This document shows positions 7,463 to 14,819 of a DNA stretch of 17,177 nt, piece after piece; positions within the stretch are counted from its first letter, which is position 1; every line of letters starts with the position of its first letter. The DNA lies in contig JAJXYM010000297.1 in the NCBI GenBank assembly GCA_021780585.1, positions 1 through 17,177 of the forward strand. Direction: 5' to 3'. The translations under genes and the position numbers were made by a program. This DNA comes from Deltaproteobacteria bacterium (GTDB lineage Bacteria; Desulfobacterota; Binatia; Binatales; Binataceae). Below the pieces are notes generated by a model. It saw only the letters and a program-made list of their open reading frames with translations. It did not search any database and was not told the origin of the DNA.

Positions 7463-8791
7463 TCATACGAGATGCAGGGAGGAAAGCGCGCTGCGGTCGA
7501 CGACCGGCGTGCGCGACACGCCGGAGTTGAGCTTCACCGATCCCGGCGTCTTTCCGAGCGAATCTGGCAGACCGAGTTCCTTGCCGTATTCGCGCAACGC
7601 GGGCATCAGTTCCTGCGCGAACAGGCGCATGCTGGTCATGCGGTCCTGGTTGCTGACGGGGCCTTGCACGTTGAAGACGACGAAGACGCCGGGGCGCAGA
7701 ATTTCGAGCAGGGTTTTGATCTTCGGCAACGCGCTCTTCGGCGTGCCGACGATGATCGTCAGGTTCTTCTGCGCGTTGTGGTAACTCGCGAGCAGCTTCT
7801 GGCGGATCCCGTCGTAGTCGTCGTTGTCCTTGCGGACTTCGGAGCCCTGACGCAGCTTGTCGGCGCTGACGCCCAGCCAACTTCCGCCCGGCTGCTTGGC
7901 CAGCCGCCGGATCGCGTCCTTGGAGTTATATCCCGGCGGTAGCGTATGCTCCGGGCGCGAGAAGGCGCTCTGTCCGCCGCCGTATATGAAACCCTTGCCC
8001 AGCTCCTGCGCGCGATCCTCGGTTTCGGCCAGAAAGACTGGTATCAGATAGCCGAAATTTTCGGGCCCGGCCTGGTAGCCAAGCTTGCGCGCTTCGTCGG
8101 CGTAGTAGTCCCACAAATCGCAGGTCGGGCCGAGCGCGGTGCCCAGGCCAAGATATGGATAACGATGCTCGGCGCACCATTTCACCGTCTCCGGACTGAG
8201 TACGCCTGGTATCCACATTGGCGGATAGGGTTTCTGATAGGGTAGCGCCCAGGGATTCACCTGAAGATAGCTAAAATGTTTGCCCTCGTATCGCCACGGA
8301 CCGGGTCGGGTCCACGCCTGGATAATGAAGTCATGCGCCTCATTGAACAGTTCGCGATTGAAGGCGGGGTTGGCATGGTTGAAGAACTGCTCGCTGCCCG
8401 CGCCGCGCACCCATCCGGCGACCAGTCGGCCGCGCGAAATCAGATCGATCTCGGCCAGTTCCTCGGCCATCCGCAGGGGATGTTTGATGACGGGCAAGGG
8501 GTTGCCGACCAGAACGATACGGACCTTTTTGGTGATGCGGGCGAGAATCGCGGCCTCGACATTCATCACGCTGCCCATGCAGAAAGGCGTGCCGTGATGC
8601 TCATTGAGGGCGACCGCGTCGAAGCCGAGCTCCTCGGCGTAACAATTTTCGTCGAGAAAGTAGTTGTAGTCCTCCGCGCCCTTCTCCGGGTCGAAAAACC
8701 GGTTGGAGACGCCATAGAAAGCGCGGTTGCGGAAGACTTCGTTCTCCGGCACCCAACGGTATGGACGTTCGGTGAAGTATCCGATCAGCAT
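7463..8791 (-). CDS. Luciferase-like (LLM class) flavin-dependent monooxygenase 1
   Basis: 442-aa member of the bacterial luciferase-like family, TIM-barrel enzymes that use reduced flavin (FMN or F420) and usually O2. Family features are the N-terminal strand with YFTERPYRW, the conserved NEHHG (63-67), RGAGSEQ (129-135) and GYQAGPENFGY. It is clearly paralogous to the gene at 9662-10981, with at least about half of residues identical by eye across the first 300. The ATG has AGGAG 10 bases upstream. It lies 27 bases after the alpha/beta hydrolase. A flavin reductase partner is not present in the window. A Baeyer-Villiger-like oxygenation followed by ester hydrolysis would suit the neighbouring hydrolase, but the substrate is unknown. 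Confidence 0.92.
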   Translation of the reverse strand: MLIGYFTERPYRWVPENEVFRNRAFYGVSNRFFDPEKGAEDYNYFLDENCYAEELGFDAVALNEHHGTPFCMGSVMNVEAAILARITKKVRIVLVGNPLPVIKHPLRMAEELAEIDLISRGRLVAGWVRGAGSEQFFNHANPAFNRELFNEAHDFIIQAWTRPGPWRYEGKHFSYLQVNPWALPYQKPYPPMWIPGVLSPETVKWCAEHRYPYLGLGTALGPTCDLWDYYADEARKLGYQAGPENFGYLIPVFLAETEDRAQELGKGFIYGGGQSAFSRPEHTLPPGYNSKDAIRRLAKQPGGSWLGVSADKLRQGSEVRKDNDDYDGIRQKLLASYHNAQKNLTIIVGTPKSALPKIKTLLEILRPGVFVVFNVQGPVSNQDRMTSMRLFAQELMPALREYGKELGLPDSLGKTPGSVKLNSGVSRTPVVDRSALSSLHLV

Positions 8792-8818
8792 GGTCTGAGT
8801 TCTCCTTCCCAGCCGCCT

Positions 8819-9604
8819 TCAGGGTTTGAGAAAATCTTTCACGACGCGCGCAAACGCCGCTGAATCTTCGATTTCCGGCCGATGTCCGGCTCCTTTGATT
8901 TCAGCGACGCGCGCGCCCTCGATTGCCGCGCGATAGCCGTCCACGCATCCGCGCGGCACGACGCCGTCGCGATCGCCCCATACGATCAGCGTCGGCAGCC
9001 TCACGCCGTTCAGCAGATGGGGCAGACTCGGGTTGTGCATGAACGGTTCCCAGCCCAGGCGGGCCGTTTCCGTGCGCGCGTCTTCGAAGGCCTCGAACTG
9101 CGCCGGCGTCATTTCGCCGCCATAAATGGCGCCGAACTCCGGCGTGTTTTCGGGGTCGGCCACGGTCGCGCGCAGATGCGAGCGGACGGTGAGCGACAGG
9201 AAATCGAGGATTTCGCCCTCCTCGGGTTTGATGCCCATCGGTCCGACCAGAACCATGCGCTTGAAGATGTGCGGATCGGACGCGGCCATTTCCGCGGCGA
9301 CGAAAGCTCCGGCGGAGAAACCGATTACGTCGATCGGCTCGAGCCGCAACTCATGCAGCATACGGACGTAAAGGCCGGCGAGATCGCGATAGTTCCGCAA
9401 CCATTCCACGCGCGGCGTCCGTCCGAATCCAGGCTGCAGCGGCACGAAGAGCGTGCGCTGCTCAGCCAGCCGCTGGTTCCAGGTCATCCAGCCCGGATAG
9501 CCAAGCTCGTCATGCAGAACCAGCACTGGCTCGCCGGAGCCGCCCTTGATCGCCGTCACGTCGACGCCGCCGACCCGAACCGTTTCCTCGTTCCAGAGTG
9601 CCAC
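8819..9604 (-). CDS. Alpha/beta-fold hydrolase
   Basis: 261-aa hydrolase with a recognisable catalytic triad: nucleophile Ser97 in GFSAG (95-99), Asp213 in GDRDGVVP (210-217) and His241 in GAGHRPEIE. The oxyanion-side HDELGYPGW is at 31-39 and a cap region lies between about 125 and 195. Such enzymes cleave esters, lactones or C-C bonds; which of these applies here cannot be told. Translation starts at a GTG, well supported by a perfect AGGAGG 6 bases upstream. It is sandwiched between two paralogous luciferase-like monooxygenase genes (gaps of 57 and 27 bases), suggesting it processes their product. Confidence 0.9.
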   Translation of the reverse strand: MALWNEETVRVGGVDVTAIKGGSGEPVLVLHDELGYPGWMTWNQRLAEQRTLFVPLQPGFGRTPRVEWLRNYRDLAGLYVRMLHELRLEPIDVIGFSAGAFVAAEMAASDPHIFKRMVLVGPMGIKPEEGEILDFLSLTVRSHLRATVADPENTPEFGAIYGGEMTPAQFEAFEDARTETARLGWEPFMHNPSLPHLLNGVRLPTLIVWGDRDGVVPRGCVDGYRAAIEGARVAEIKGAGHRPEIEDSAAFARVVKDFLKP

Positions 9605-9610
9605 TAGATT

Positions 9611-9616
9611 CCTCCT
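9611..9616 (-). promoter_or_regulatory. Consensus ribosome binding site for a GTG start
   Basis: AGGAGG on the minus strand, 6 bases before the GTG at 9602-9604. It is the strongest Shine-Dalgarno site in the minus-strand run and settles the hydrolase start. Confidence 0.75.
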
Positions 9617-9661
9617 TTGCCGATTTCCGCGCGCCGCGGACGGCTTCTCTCCATCTCGGGC

Positions 9662-10981
9662 TCAAAGCGACGCGAGCGCCTCGGGCTGCGCGACTGCGAC
9701 GGGCTTGACGCCCGAAGCGAGCGGACGCGAACCGGGCTTGCGTTCGAACGGATCGACCAGTTCCAGCTCCTTGCCGAATTCGCGCAGCGCGGGCACGACC
9801 TCCTGGCCAAGCAGCCGCAGGCAGCTCAGTCGGTCGGCGGCCGGAATTGGCCCGTCCAGCCAGAAGGAGAAGACGCCGGGACGCAGTACTTCGAGAACCT
9901 TGCGCAGTTTCGGAATTACATTCTTCGGCGTGCCGGCTATCATCTGATAGTTCTTTTGCCACTGCGGATAATCCGCGTAGATTGCGCGCCGGGCCGCTTC
10001 GAAATCGAAACTCGCGCCGGAATCCGCCTCCGTTTCGGCCGCCATGATCGACTTGCCCGGCTGGTTTGGATTCGCGAACTGATGCGCCAGGCGGCGGGTC
10101 GCTTCCTTCGAGTTGTAGCCCGGCGGGAACATCCATTCCGGCCGCGCGAAGTTGGAGAAGCCGCCGCCGAACAGGAAGCGCTTGCCCATCTCCTCGGCCC
10201 TGGCCTGATTTTCCGCGACGAATATCGGCTGCATATAGCCGAAGTTTTCGGGCCCGGCCTGGTATCCCTCGCGCGCCGCCGCCTCGGTGTACATGTTCCA
10301 CAGCTCCACCGTGGGTTGCAGAAAAGTCGCGAGCGCCACATAGGGGTAGCGATGCTTCGCCGACCAAACGACGGTCTCCGGACTCACCAGGCCGGGTATC
10401 CAGATCGGCGGATGCGGCTTCTGCAGCGGCAGCACCCACGGATTGACGAAGCGGAAGTGGAAATGCTTGCCTTCCCAGCGGAACGGCCCGGGCTGCGTCC
10501 AGGCCTTCATGATGAGGTCGTGCGCCTCGTCGAAATATTCGCGGTTGTAGGCCGGATTGGAATTGTTGGCGAGCTGCTCGCTGCCGGCGCCCCGCACCCA
10601 TCCGGGCACCAGCCGACCGCCCGAAATCAAGTCGATCATGGCCAGTTCCTCGGCCAGGCGCAGCGGATTGGCGACCGTGGGCGTGGGATTGCCGAGCAGC
10701 ACGATTTTCAGCCGCTTGGTGGTCTTGGCAAGGATCGCCGCCTCCACGTCCATCACCGCGCCGAGGCAAAACGGAGTGCCGTGATGCTCATTGAGCATCA
10801 CGCCGTCGAAGCCGAGCTCTTCGGAATAGATTTTTTCGTCGAGATATTGATTAAGTAGCGCCGCGCCTTTGGCGGGATCGAATAGTTTGTTTGGCAGGCC
10901 GAAGAAGCTGCGATTCCTGAGAACTTCCTCCTCTGGCAAATGAATACTGTAAGCCCGTTCCGTGAACCACATTATGTGCAT
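9662..10981 (-). CDS. Luciferase-like (LLM class) flavin-dependent monooxygenase 2
   Basis: 439-aa luciferase-like flavin oxidoreductase, first gene of the minus-strand run. It has NEHHG at 64-68, RGAGSEQ at 130-136, NPWVLPLQKPHPPIWIPG and GYQAGPENFGY, the same block order as the paralogue at 7463-8791. A difference lies in the segment after about residue 310, where this copy has a distinct insertion rich in Ala and Glu. Two paralogues flanking a hydrolase could be independent enzymes for related substrates or two subunits, as in LuxA/LuxB; the sequence does not decide. The ATG has GGGGAG 8 bases upstream, and a near-duplicate of that purine tract lies just before it. It is divergent from the plus-strand diiron gene. 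Confidence 0.92.
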   Translation of the reverse strand: MHIMWFTERAYSIHLPEEEVLRNRSFFGLPNKLFDPAKGAALLNQYLDEKIYSEELGFDGVMLNEHHGTPFCLGAVMDVEAAILAKTTKRLKIVLLGNPTPTVANPLRLAEELAMIDLISGGRLVPGWVRGAGSEQLANNSNPAYNREYFDEAHDLIMKAWTQPGPFRWEGKHFHFRFVNPWVLPLQKPHPPIWIPGLVSPETVVWSAKHRYPYVALATFLQPTVELWNMYTEAAAREGYQAGPENFGYMQPIFVAENQARAEEMGKRFLFGGGFSNFARPEWMFPPGYNSKEATRRLAHQFANPNQPGKSIMAAETEADSGASFDFEAARRAIYADYPQWQKNYQMIAGTPKNVIPKLRKVLEVLRPGVFSFWLDGPIPAADRLSCLRLLGQEVVPALREFGKELELVDPFERKPGSRPLASGVKPVAVAQPEALASL

Positions 10982-11430
10982 CGCTTAATCTCCCCTGATC
11001 TCCCCTCGATAGCTGCGACCTTGCGCTTGACTTCGTTTACTTTTCGAATCGCCGCGACGGCCTGATAGCCGACGCCAGCCCGCCGCTGGCGCCCCGGATA
11101 AATCGCCCGACTTCGCGCTGATCGTTTCCGCGAGGGTTACCCGCATCCGCGCCGCGGCCGCTGTTTCCGGCGGGCGCATCCGGCTCCGCGCGGCGTCCCG
11201 CCGCCAGGTGCGGGACGCCGCGATTGCGCGCGGGCGCGGACGCGACTTTCCGGGGAGGAGTCGCGCCTGCCCGGCTGAACGCTGCGGCGTTCATCGGCTC
11301 GTTGCGGTCGCAGCAAGTTGAATTCAGGGCGTGCAAAAATTTGCGATCCACGGCTGCTCGACGTTCGCCTGAACTCAGCATGGGCCGTGCCAGGCAAAAC
11401 CGGCCTCCGCATTACTGGGATGGCGTCTGG

Positions 11431-11449
11431 TTGTTACGAAACGTAACAA
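11431..11449. promoter_or_regulatory. Perfect inverted repeat, operator-like
   Basis: TTGTTACG, spacer AAA, CGTAACAA: an 8+3+8 perfect dyad in otherwise GC-rich DNA between divergent units. The size and symmetry resemble TetR-type or similar dimeric repressor operators. No regulator gene is in the window, so the binding protein is unknown. A further GTTAC lies about 30 bases to the right. Confidence 0.5.
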
Positions 11450-11596
11450 GTCAGTCGATACACTGTTTTCAAAGGTTACAGGTTGGACTGGTGTGGGAAG
11501 CCAGCGTCGGCGCCGCGGCCGGGATGCGCGGATTCGCGCCGTCCTATCGACCAGCGGGGCGTCGGCGGACGATTCCCGAGCCGCGCGGAAGTTTGA

Positions 11597-11634
11597 CAAA
11601 TTCGCGCGTTAGAGCGGTTTTTCGCGCTAATTTG
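11597..11634. repeat. Imperfect inverted repeat upstream of diiron gene
   Basis: CAAATTCGCGCG pairs with CGCGCTAATTTG across a 14-base loop, 11 of 12 positions matching. A TTGACA at 11593-11598 overlaps its left edge, but no good -10 box is found at the right distance. It could be a second operator or a leader hairpin for the gene starting at 11836. Confidence 0.35.
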
Positions 11635-11835
11635 CCCTCGACCGGGCGCTGTCGTCCGACTCCGGCGAGGCGCAATTCTCCGCCTCGGGAGCTCGCGCGA
11701 GTCCAAACGCCCAGCCTTGCCGCGACGTCAGTTGGCCATGCCTGTCGCCAGCGATGGCATGAATCGTGCGCAAAGGGCGGTCATCGCCGCCAAACCGCGC
11801 CACTGCGCCAAGGCTGAAAGCTCGAGGAACAGGTG

Positions 11836-12915
11836 ATGGGTAATTTCTCATCGGAAGTGGAAAAGGCTTTTGACAATTTGTCGGAAATCCGCAGGGGCAA
11901 GCTCGACCTCCGATGGATGTATGCGAACCCGTCGGGATGGAACAGCCGGGCGCGGCCGCGTGACGAACGAGGTCTCACGCTGGAGGACGTCAATGCGGTG
12001 GGAACCTACGGCGTCGTGCCCGAGCGCGGCGGAACGCACGGCAGCATGGCGCCGCGCGGATGCGAGGTGCCGCCGCAGACGCCGTCGCTCGGATGCTATG
12101 ACCTGAACGACAAGTCGCTGGTCTGGGCGGACAACGTCGCCAAACTCTACGAGGAGGCGGTGGCGCGTCAATGGAGCTCCGCGCGCGACGTTCCATGGGG
12201 CGAGCTTACGCCGCAGCCCGAGGACCTGGAGCGGGCGATGTGCCAGGTCTGCACCAACCTGAGCGAAGTCGAATTTATCGCCGGCGACATGCCGGCCAAG
12301 TGGCTCTGGCATATCAACCACGACTTCCACGAAGTCAAATGCTTCCTCGCCACGCAGATCATGGACGAGGCGCGCCATCTCGAGGTGTTCCGCAAGCGCG
12401 CGCTGGCCAATGGCGGCGGCCTGTTGGCGGCTTCGCCCGGTTCGGAAGAATTGTTGCGTCTGATTATCGAGGCGCCCGACTACACCGTGGCCAGCGCGCT
12501 GATGCACATCCTCGGCGAGGGCTTCGTGCTGACGCTGTTCCGCAACGGTGAGATGTTCGCGTTGACGCCGGTGGAAAAGAAAATCTTCCGGCTCTGCATG
12601 CAGGACGAGGCGCGTCACGTCGCGTACGGCACGATGCATCTCAAGTATTTTCTCGAGCGCCATCCCGAGCGCGAGGGGGAAATTCACGAGATTCTGCGCC
12701 AGGGCGAGGAAGCGACTTTCAGCCTCAATCTGAACCGTGAAAACGCCGAGGCGCGCGCGATCCTCGCCGGCGGCGGCCTCGACCATATCGAGGAGGGGAT
12801 CGAGAAAGTGCGCTACCTGTTCATGAAACAGATTCAGGAGTATCTGCACCGGCTCAAGGTCGCCGGTATTGATCGCTCCTCGCGGCTTGCGATCCCGGTC
12901 GAGTTGCCGCTGTAG
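11836..12915 (+). CDS. R2-like/ferritin-like diiron protein, 359 aa
   Basis: Diiron-bundle protein with Glu144/Glu146 (NLSEVEF), DEARH at 177-181, Glu228 (GEGF) and DEARH at 257-261, the full set expected for a carboxylate-bridged two-iron centre. Residues 104-121 (LYEEAVARQWSSARDVPW) match the paralogue at 6334-7323, but this copy carries about 70 extra N-terminal residues, Gly- and Pro-rich around 56-90. Likely an O2-dependent oxygenase or oxidase; substrate unknown. The ATG at 11836 is preferred over the adjacent GTG, with GAGG 8 bases upstream. It is followed after 39 bases by the SCP2-like gene, so the two are probably cotranscribed and may share a hydrophobic substrate. Confidence 0.86.
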   Translation: MGNFSSEVEKAFDNLSEIRRGKLDLRWMYANPSGWNSRARPRDERGLTLEDVNAVGTYGVVPERGGTHGSMAPRGCEVPPQTPSLGCYDLNDKSLVWADNVAKLYEEAVARQWSSARDVPWGELTPQPEDLERAMCQVCTNLSEVEFIAGDMPAKWLWHINHDFHEVKCFLATQIMDEARHLEVFRKRALANGGGLLAASPGSEELLRLIIEAPDYTVASALMHILGEGFVLTLFRNGEMFALTPVEKKIFRLCMQDEARHVAYGTMHLKYFLERHPEREGEIHEILRQGEEATFSLNLNRENAEARAILAGGGLDHIEEGIEKVRYLFMKQIQEYLHRLKVAGIDRSSRLAIPVELPL

Positions 12916-12942
12916 GCCGATTGATTGGACTTAGCCTCGCAC

Positions 12943-12947
12943 GGAGG
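12943..12947 (+). promoter_or_regulatory. Ribosome binding site fixing the SCP2-like start
   Basis: GGAGG 7 bases before the ATG at 12955, which chooses MADFPS as the N-terminus over an in-frame codon at 12925 that has no such site. Confidence 0.65.
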
Positions 12948-12954
12948 GATCGTC

Positions 12955-13422
12955 ATGGCTGATTTCCCGTCAGTTGAGTTTTTCGAGACGCTGCGCGAAC
13001 GGATGAACGCTAACCGCGAACGCTTCCGCCGGATCGGCACGGCGGACGTTGTATTGGTGGTGAAAATCGACTTCCCGGATCATGTCCGCTGCTTTGAGGT
13101 CGTCTTTGACGGCTATCGATGCGAGAGCGCACGGGCCTTGCCCAGCCTCGCCGCGGCGCGGCCCGGCGCCGTCATCGTCGAAGGCCCTTACGCTGTTTGG
13201 CGCGAGATGGTCGAAAACATCCAGCGAAATGGTCAAGCCGATCTCGACCATACGCTGAATACTCTGAGCCTGATGGATACGCCGCTGCGAATATCAGCCG
13301 CCAACCAGCTCGATACGGATTTGTTCTATCGCTATCAGCAGACGCTGCAGGAGTTCTTCGACGGCGCGGGCGCGATCGCGGCCGCAAGCGTGCGCGGCGA
13401 CGGACAGGCCGCCGCGTCATAA
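12955..13422 (+). CDS. SCP2 sterol-binding-like domain protein
   Basis: 155-aa protein resembling the sterol carrier protein 2 fold. It has an N-terminal helix (6-26), strands VVLVVKIDF (32-40) and RCFEVVFDG (45-53), then AVIVEGPYAVWREMVENI (72-89), where SCP2 proteins show a GPxxxW pattern, and a C-terminal helical part (122-145) with LFYRYQQTLQEFFDGAG. Members bind lipids or CoA esters in a hydrophobic pocket and have no catalytic residues of their own. It is directly downstream of the diiron protein, consistent with presenting or binding a hydrophobic substrate; this is inference. Assignment is by motif resemblance, so moderately sure. Confidence 0.72.
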   Translation: MADFPSVEFFETLRERMNANRERFRRIGTADVVLVVKIDFPDHVRCFEVVFDGYRCESARALPSLAAARPGAVIVEGPYAVWREMVENIQRNGQADLDHTLNTLSLMDTPLRISAANQLDTDLFYRYQQTLQEFFDGAGAIAAASVRGDGQAAAS

Positions 13423-13453
13423 GGCGCGATCGGGCGGTTCAGCGCCGTGCGTT

Positions 13454-13485
13454 GGCCGCGCGGCATCCCCGGATGCCGCGCGGCC
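13454..13485 (+). terminator. Perfect 15-bp hairpin after the SCP2-like gene
   Basis: GGCCGCGCGGCATCC pairs perfectly with GGATGCCGCGCGGCC across only two central bases, in practice a 13-bp stem with a 6-base loop. It lies 31 bases after the stop at 13422 and 124 bases before the next start. No T-run follows. By position it is a likely transcription end or RNA-stability element. Confidence 0.55.
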
Positions 13486-13609
13486 GGAGCGGGAACCAGA
13501 CGCCGCCTTCGCGTCGGACCCGGCCGCCTCGCGCCTCGCGGCGCCGCGGATAGCCCCTGCGCCCATCAGGCAAAGCCTCAATTCCCGTTTGTGGCAGGAG
13601 AAGTTGAAT

Positions 13610-14584
13610 ATGCAGTACAGCGGCGCCGCAAGTTGGTTTATTCGGCGTGGACTTGCAATCACGGTCGGCGTTTGCGCGATCGCCTTCGCGGCGTCGCGAG
13701 CGCGTGCGGGTGGTTTGGAGGGGGCCGATCCCGCGCCATACGGGCGGGTTGGCGGCGGCGCGGCGCGGCAGCGCGCGGTGATCGAAAGAATCGAACAACT
13801 CGAACGGGAGAATCGGGCGCTGGTAGGTCAGAATCGCGTGATTCAAGACCAGATCACCTCGCAGCAGGCCGAAATCGCCGCGCTGAAAAGTCAGTTGGAA
13901 GCGTCGATGCAGCCGATTCGCAATTTTCAACATGCGGCCCCGGAACTCAAACAACAGGTCGCTGAAATCGTCAAGCAGCAGAAGCGGCTTCCGGTCAGCG
14001 TCGGCTTTCTCACTGGATGGGCCGAGTCGCCCTATGACATGCCCGGCGGTTTCTTCTACGGCGCCTATCTGCGCGATCAGTTGCTGACCGAGGAAGACGG
14101 GATCCCCGCCGGAAGCGTCAGCGGCGAGTTGATGGCGGGCGTGGTCATGGGCAACCACGCGGTAACCAAAGCCAATCTCGCGAGCTCGCTCGGCCTGGTC
14201 GGACCGGTAAGCACCTGGCTGGACACCGTGGAGATCGAGCCTACCGCGCAATACCATCTCGACCTCGACGCCGTGGGTCTCAAGCCGATCGATTTCATCC
14301 AGCCTTACGTCCTGGCCGGTCCCGGGATGTGGATTAGTCTGTTGAGCACGCCGGTGGTTAACAAGGGGTCAATACCCGGCAACGGTTTCCGCCACAGCGA
14401 CGCCGACTTTCAGGCCGGCGGCGTCTACGGGATCGGATTTCAGCTCTCGCTGGCCGATTTGAAGTCGCGTCCGATTCAGGGAATCCTCGACAAAACCTCA
14501 CTGGGGGCGGAATGGCGCTATAATATGCTGGCGAATGGAGAACAATTTCAACAGTATACTGGACTGGTTAATATTGGTTTTTGA
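13610..14584 (+). CDS. Exported coiled-coil/beta-barrel outer-membrane-like protein
   Basis: 324-aa protein of unrecognised specific family. It shows a signal peptide (positive RR at 12-13, hydrophobic 15-28, probable cleavage after ARA at 31-33), a long heptad-like helix about 52-125 with IEQLERENRALVGQN and QQAEIAALKSQLE, then a domain (about 128-324) of alternating amphipathic strands with many Gly and aromatic residues. It ends in GLVNIGF, with the C-terminal Phe typical of BAM-assembled outer membrane barrels. The start at MQYSG is chosen because AGGAG lies 9 bases upstream; an in-frame codon at 13589 precedes that site. Function unknown: a small barrel or periplasmic scaffold. Strong hairpins lie on both sides, suggesting a single-gene transcript. 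Confidence 0.8.
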   Translation: MQYSGAASWFIRRGLAITVGVCAIAFAASRARAGGLEGADPAPYGRVGGGAARQRAVIERIEQLERENRALVGQNRVIQDQITSQQAEIAALKSQLEASMQPIRNFQHAAPELKQQVAEIVKQQKRLPVSVGFLTGWAESPYDMPGGFFYGAYLRDQLLTEEDGIPAGSVSGELMAGVVMGNHAVTKANLASSLGLVGPVSTWLDTVEIEPTAQYHLDLDAVGLKPIDFIQPYVLAGPGMWISLLSTPVVNKGSIPGNGFRHSDADFQAGGVYGIGFQLSLADLKSRPIQGILDKTSLGAEWRYNMLANGEQFQQYTGLVNIGF

Positions 14585-14653
14585 TTCTTTGTATAGACCG
14601 AATCGATCCGTCGCTCGCGGCTCCGGGTCGAATGCCGAAGCGGCGGGCGCTCT

Positions 14654-14698
14654 AACTTGCCGGACGGCGCCGGGTTCCGCCGATCCATCCGGCAAGTT
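14654..14698 (+). terminator. Long inverted repeat between barrel protein and selenoprotein genes
   Basis: AACTTGCCGGA (14654-14664) and TCCGGCAAGTT (14688-14698) pair perfectly over 11 bp, with an inner CGGCG/CGCCG helix in the loop. It begins 69 bases after the barrel-protein stop and ends just before a promoter candidate. No T-run follows. It probably separates two transcription units. Confidence 0.5.
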
Positions 14699-14700
14699 GA

Positions 14701-14730
14701 TTGACGCTGGAGCCGTCACGGGGTTAAAAA
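14701..14730 (+). promoter_or_regulatory. Sigma-70-like promoter candidate for the selenoprotein gene
   Basis: TTGACG at 14701-14706 and TAAAAA at 14725-14730, spaced 18 bases, matching 5/6 and 4/6 of the consensus boxes. Transcription would begin about 50-80 bases before the candidate starts at 14787 or 14820. It is placed directly after a terminator-like inverted repeat. Confidence 0.45.
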
Positions 14731-14804
14731 TGGCTTGACTGGCAGGGAGTCGAACAGGTTTCGGGGTCGGAAAACGGACTGCGAAGATGAAGGTTTCGCG
14801 CAGC

Positions 14805-14809
14805 GGGAG
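14805..14809 (+). promoter_or_regulatory. Ribosome binding site candidate for the selenoprotein gene
   Basis: GGGAG 10 bases before the ATG at 14820. The earlier in-frame ATG at 14787 has only a weak GAAG next to it. Confidence 0.45.
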
Positions 14810-14819
14810 CTTGACGACG

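Larger units (their letters stand above)
10982..11835. other. Long divergent intergenic region without a credible gene
   Basis: These 854 bases separate two divergently read diiron/monooxygenase units. Open frames inside are Arg/Pro/Ser-rich and show no domain or motif. The region holds a perfect operator-like inverted repeat (11431-11449), an imperfect 12-base inverted repeat around a TTGACA (11597-11634), and generally high GC. I find no convincing complete sigma-70 promoter, tRNA or rRNA. It most likely carries both divergent promoters and long leaders. Confidence 0.6.

Noticed and set aside
9617..10858. 413-codon plus-strand open frame opposite the luciferase-like gene
   Set aside because: Antisense shadow of a well-supported gene in high-GC DNA; composition is Arg/Gly/Leu-rich without motifs.
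11593..11630. TTGACA as a sigma-70 promoter for the diiron gene
   Set aside because: The -35 match is perfect but no acceptable -10 hexamer occurs at 15-19 bases; it was kept only as part of an inverted repeat.
11224..11817. 197-codon plus-strand open frame in the divergent intergenic region
   Set aside because: Arg/Pro/Ser-rich, no recognisable fold, no ribosome binding site worth noting, and it crosses the operator-like dyad.
11848..12849. 333-codon minus-strand open frame opposite the diiron gene
   Set aside because: The plus strand has a complete diiron motif set and a ribosome binding site; the antisense frame has neither.
14733..14762. tRNA-end-like string (GGCAGGGAGTCGAACAGG) that could suggest an attachment site
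   Set aside because: No acceptor, D or anticodon arms can be built around it and there is no integrase or duplicated end nearby.
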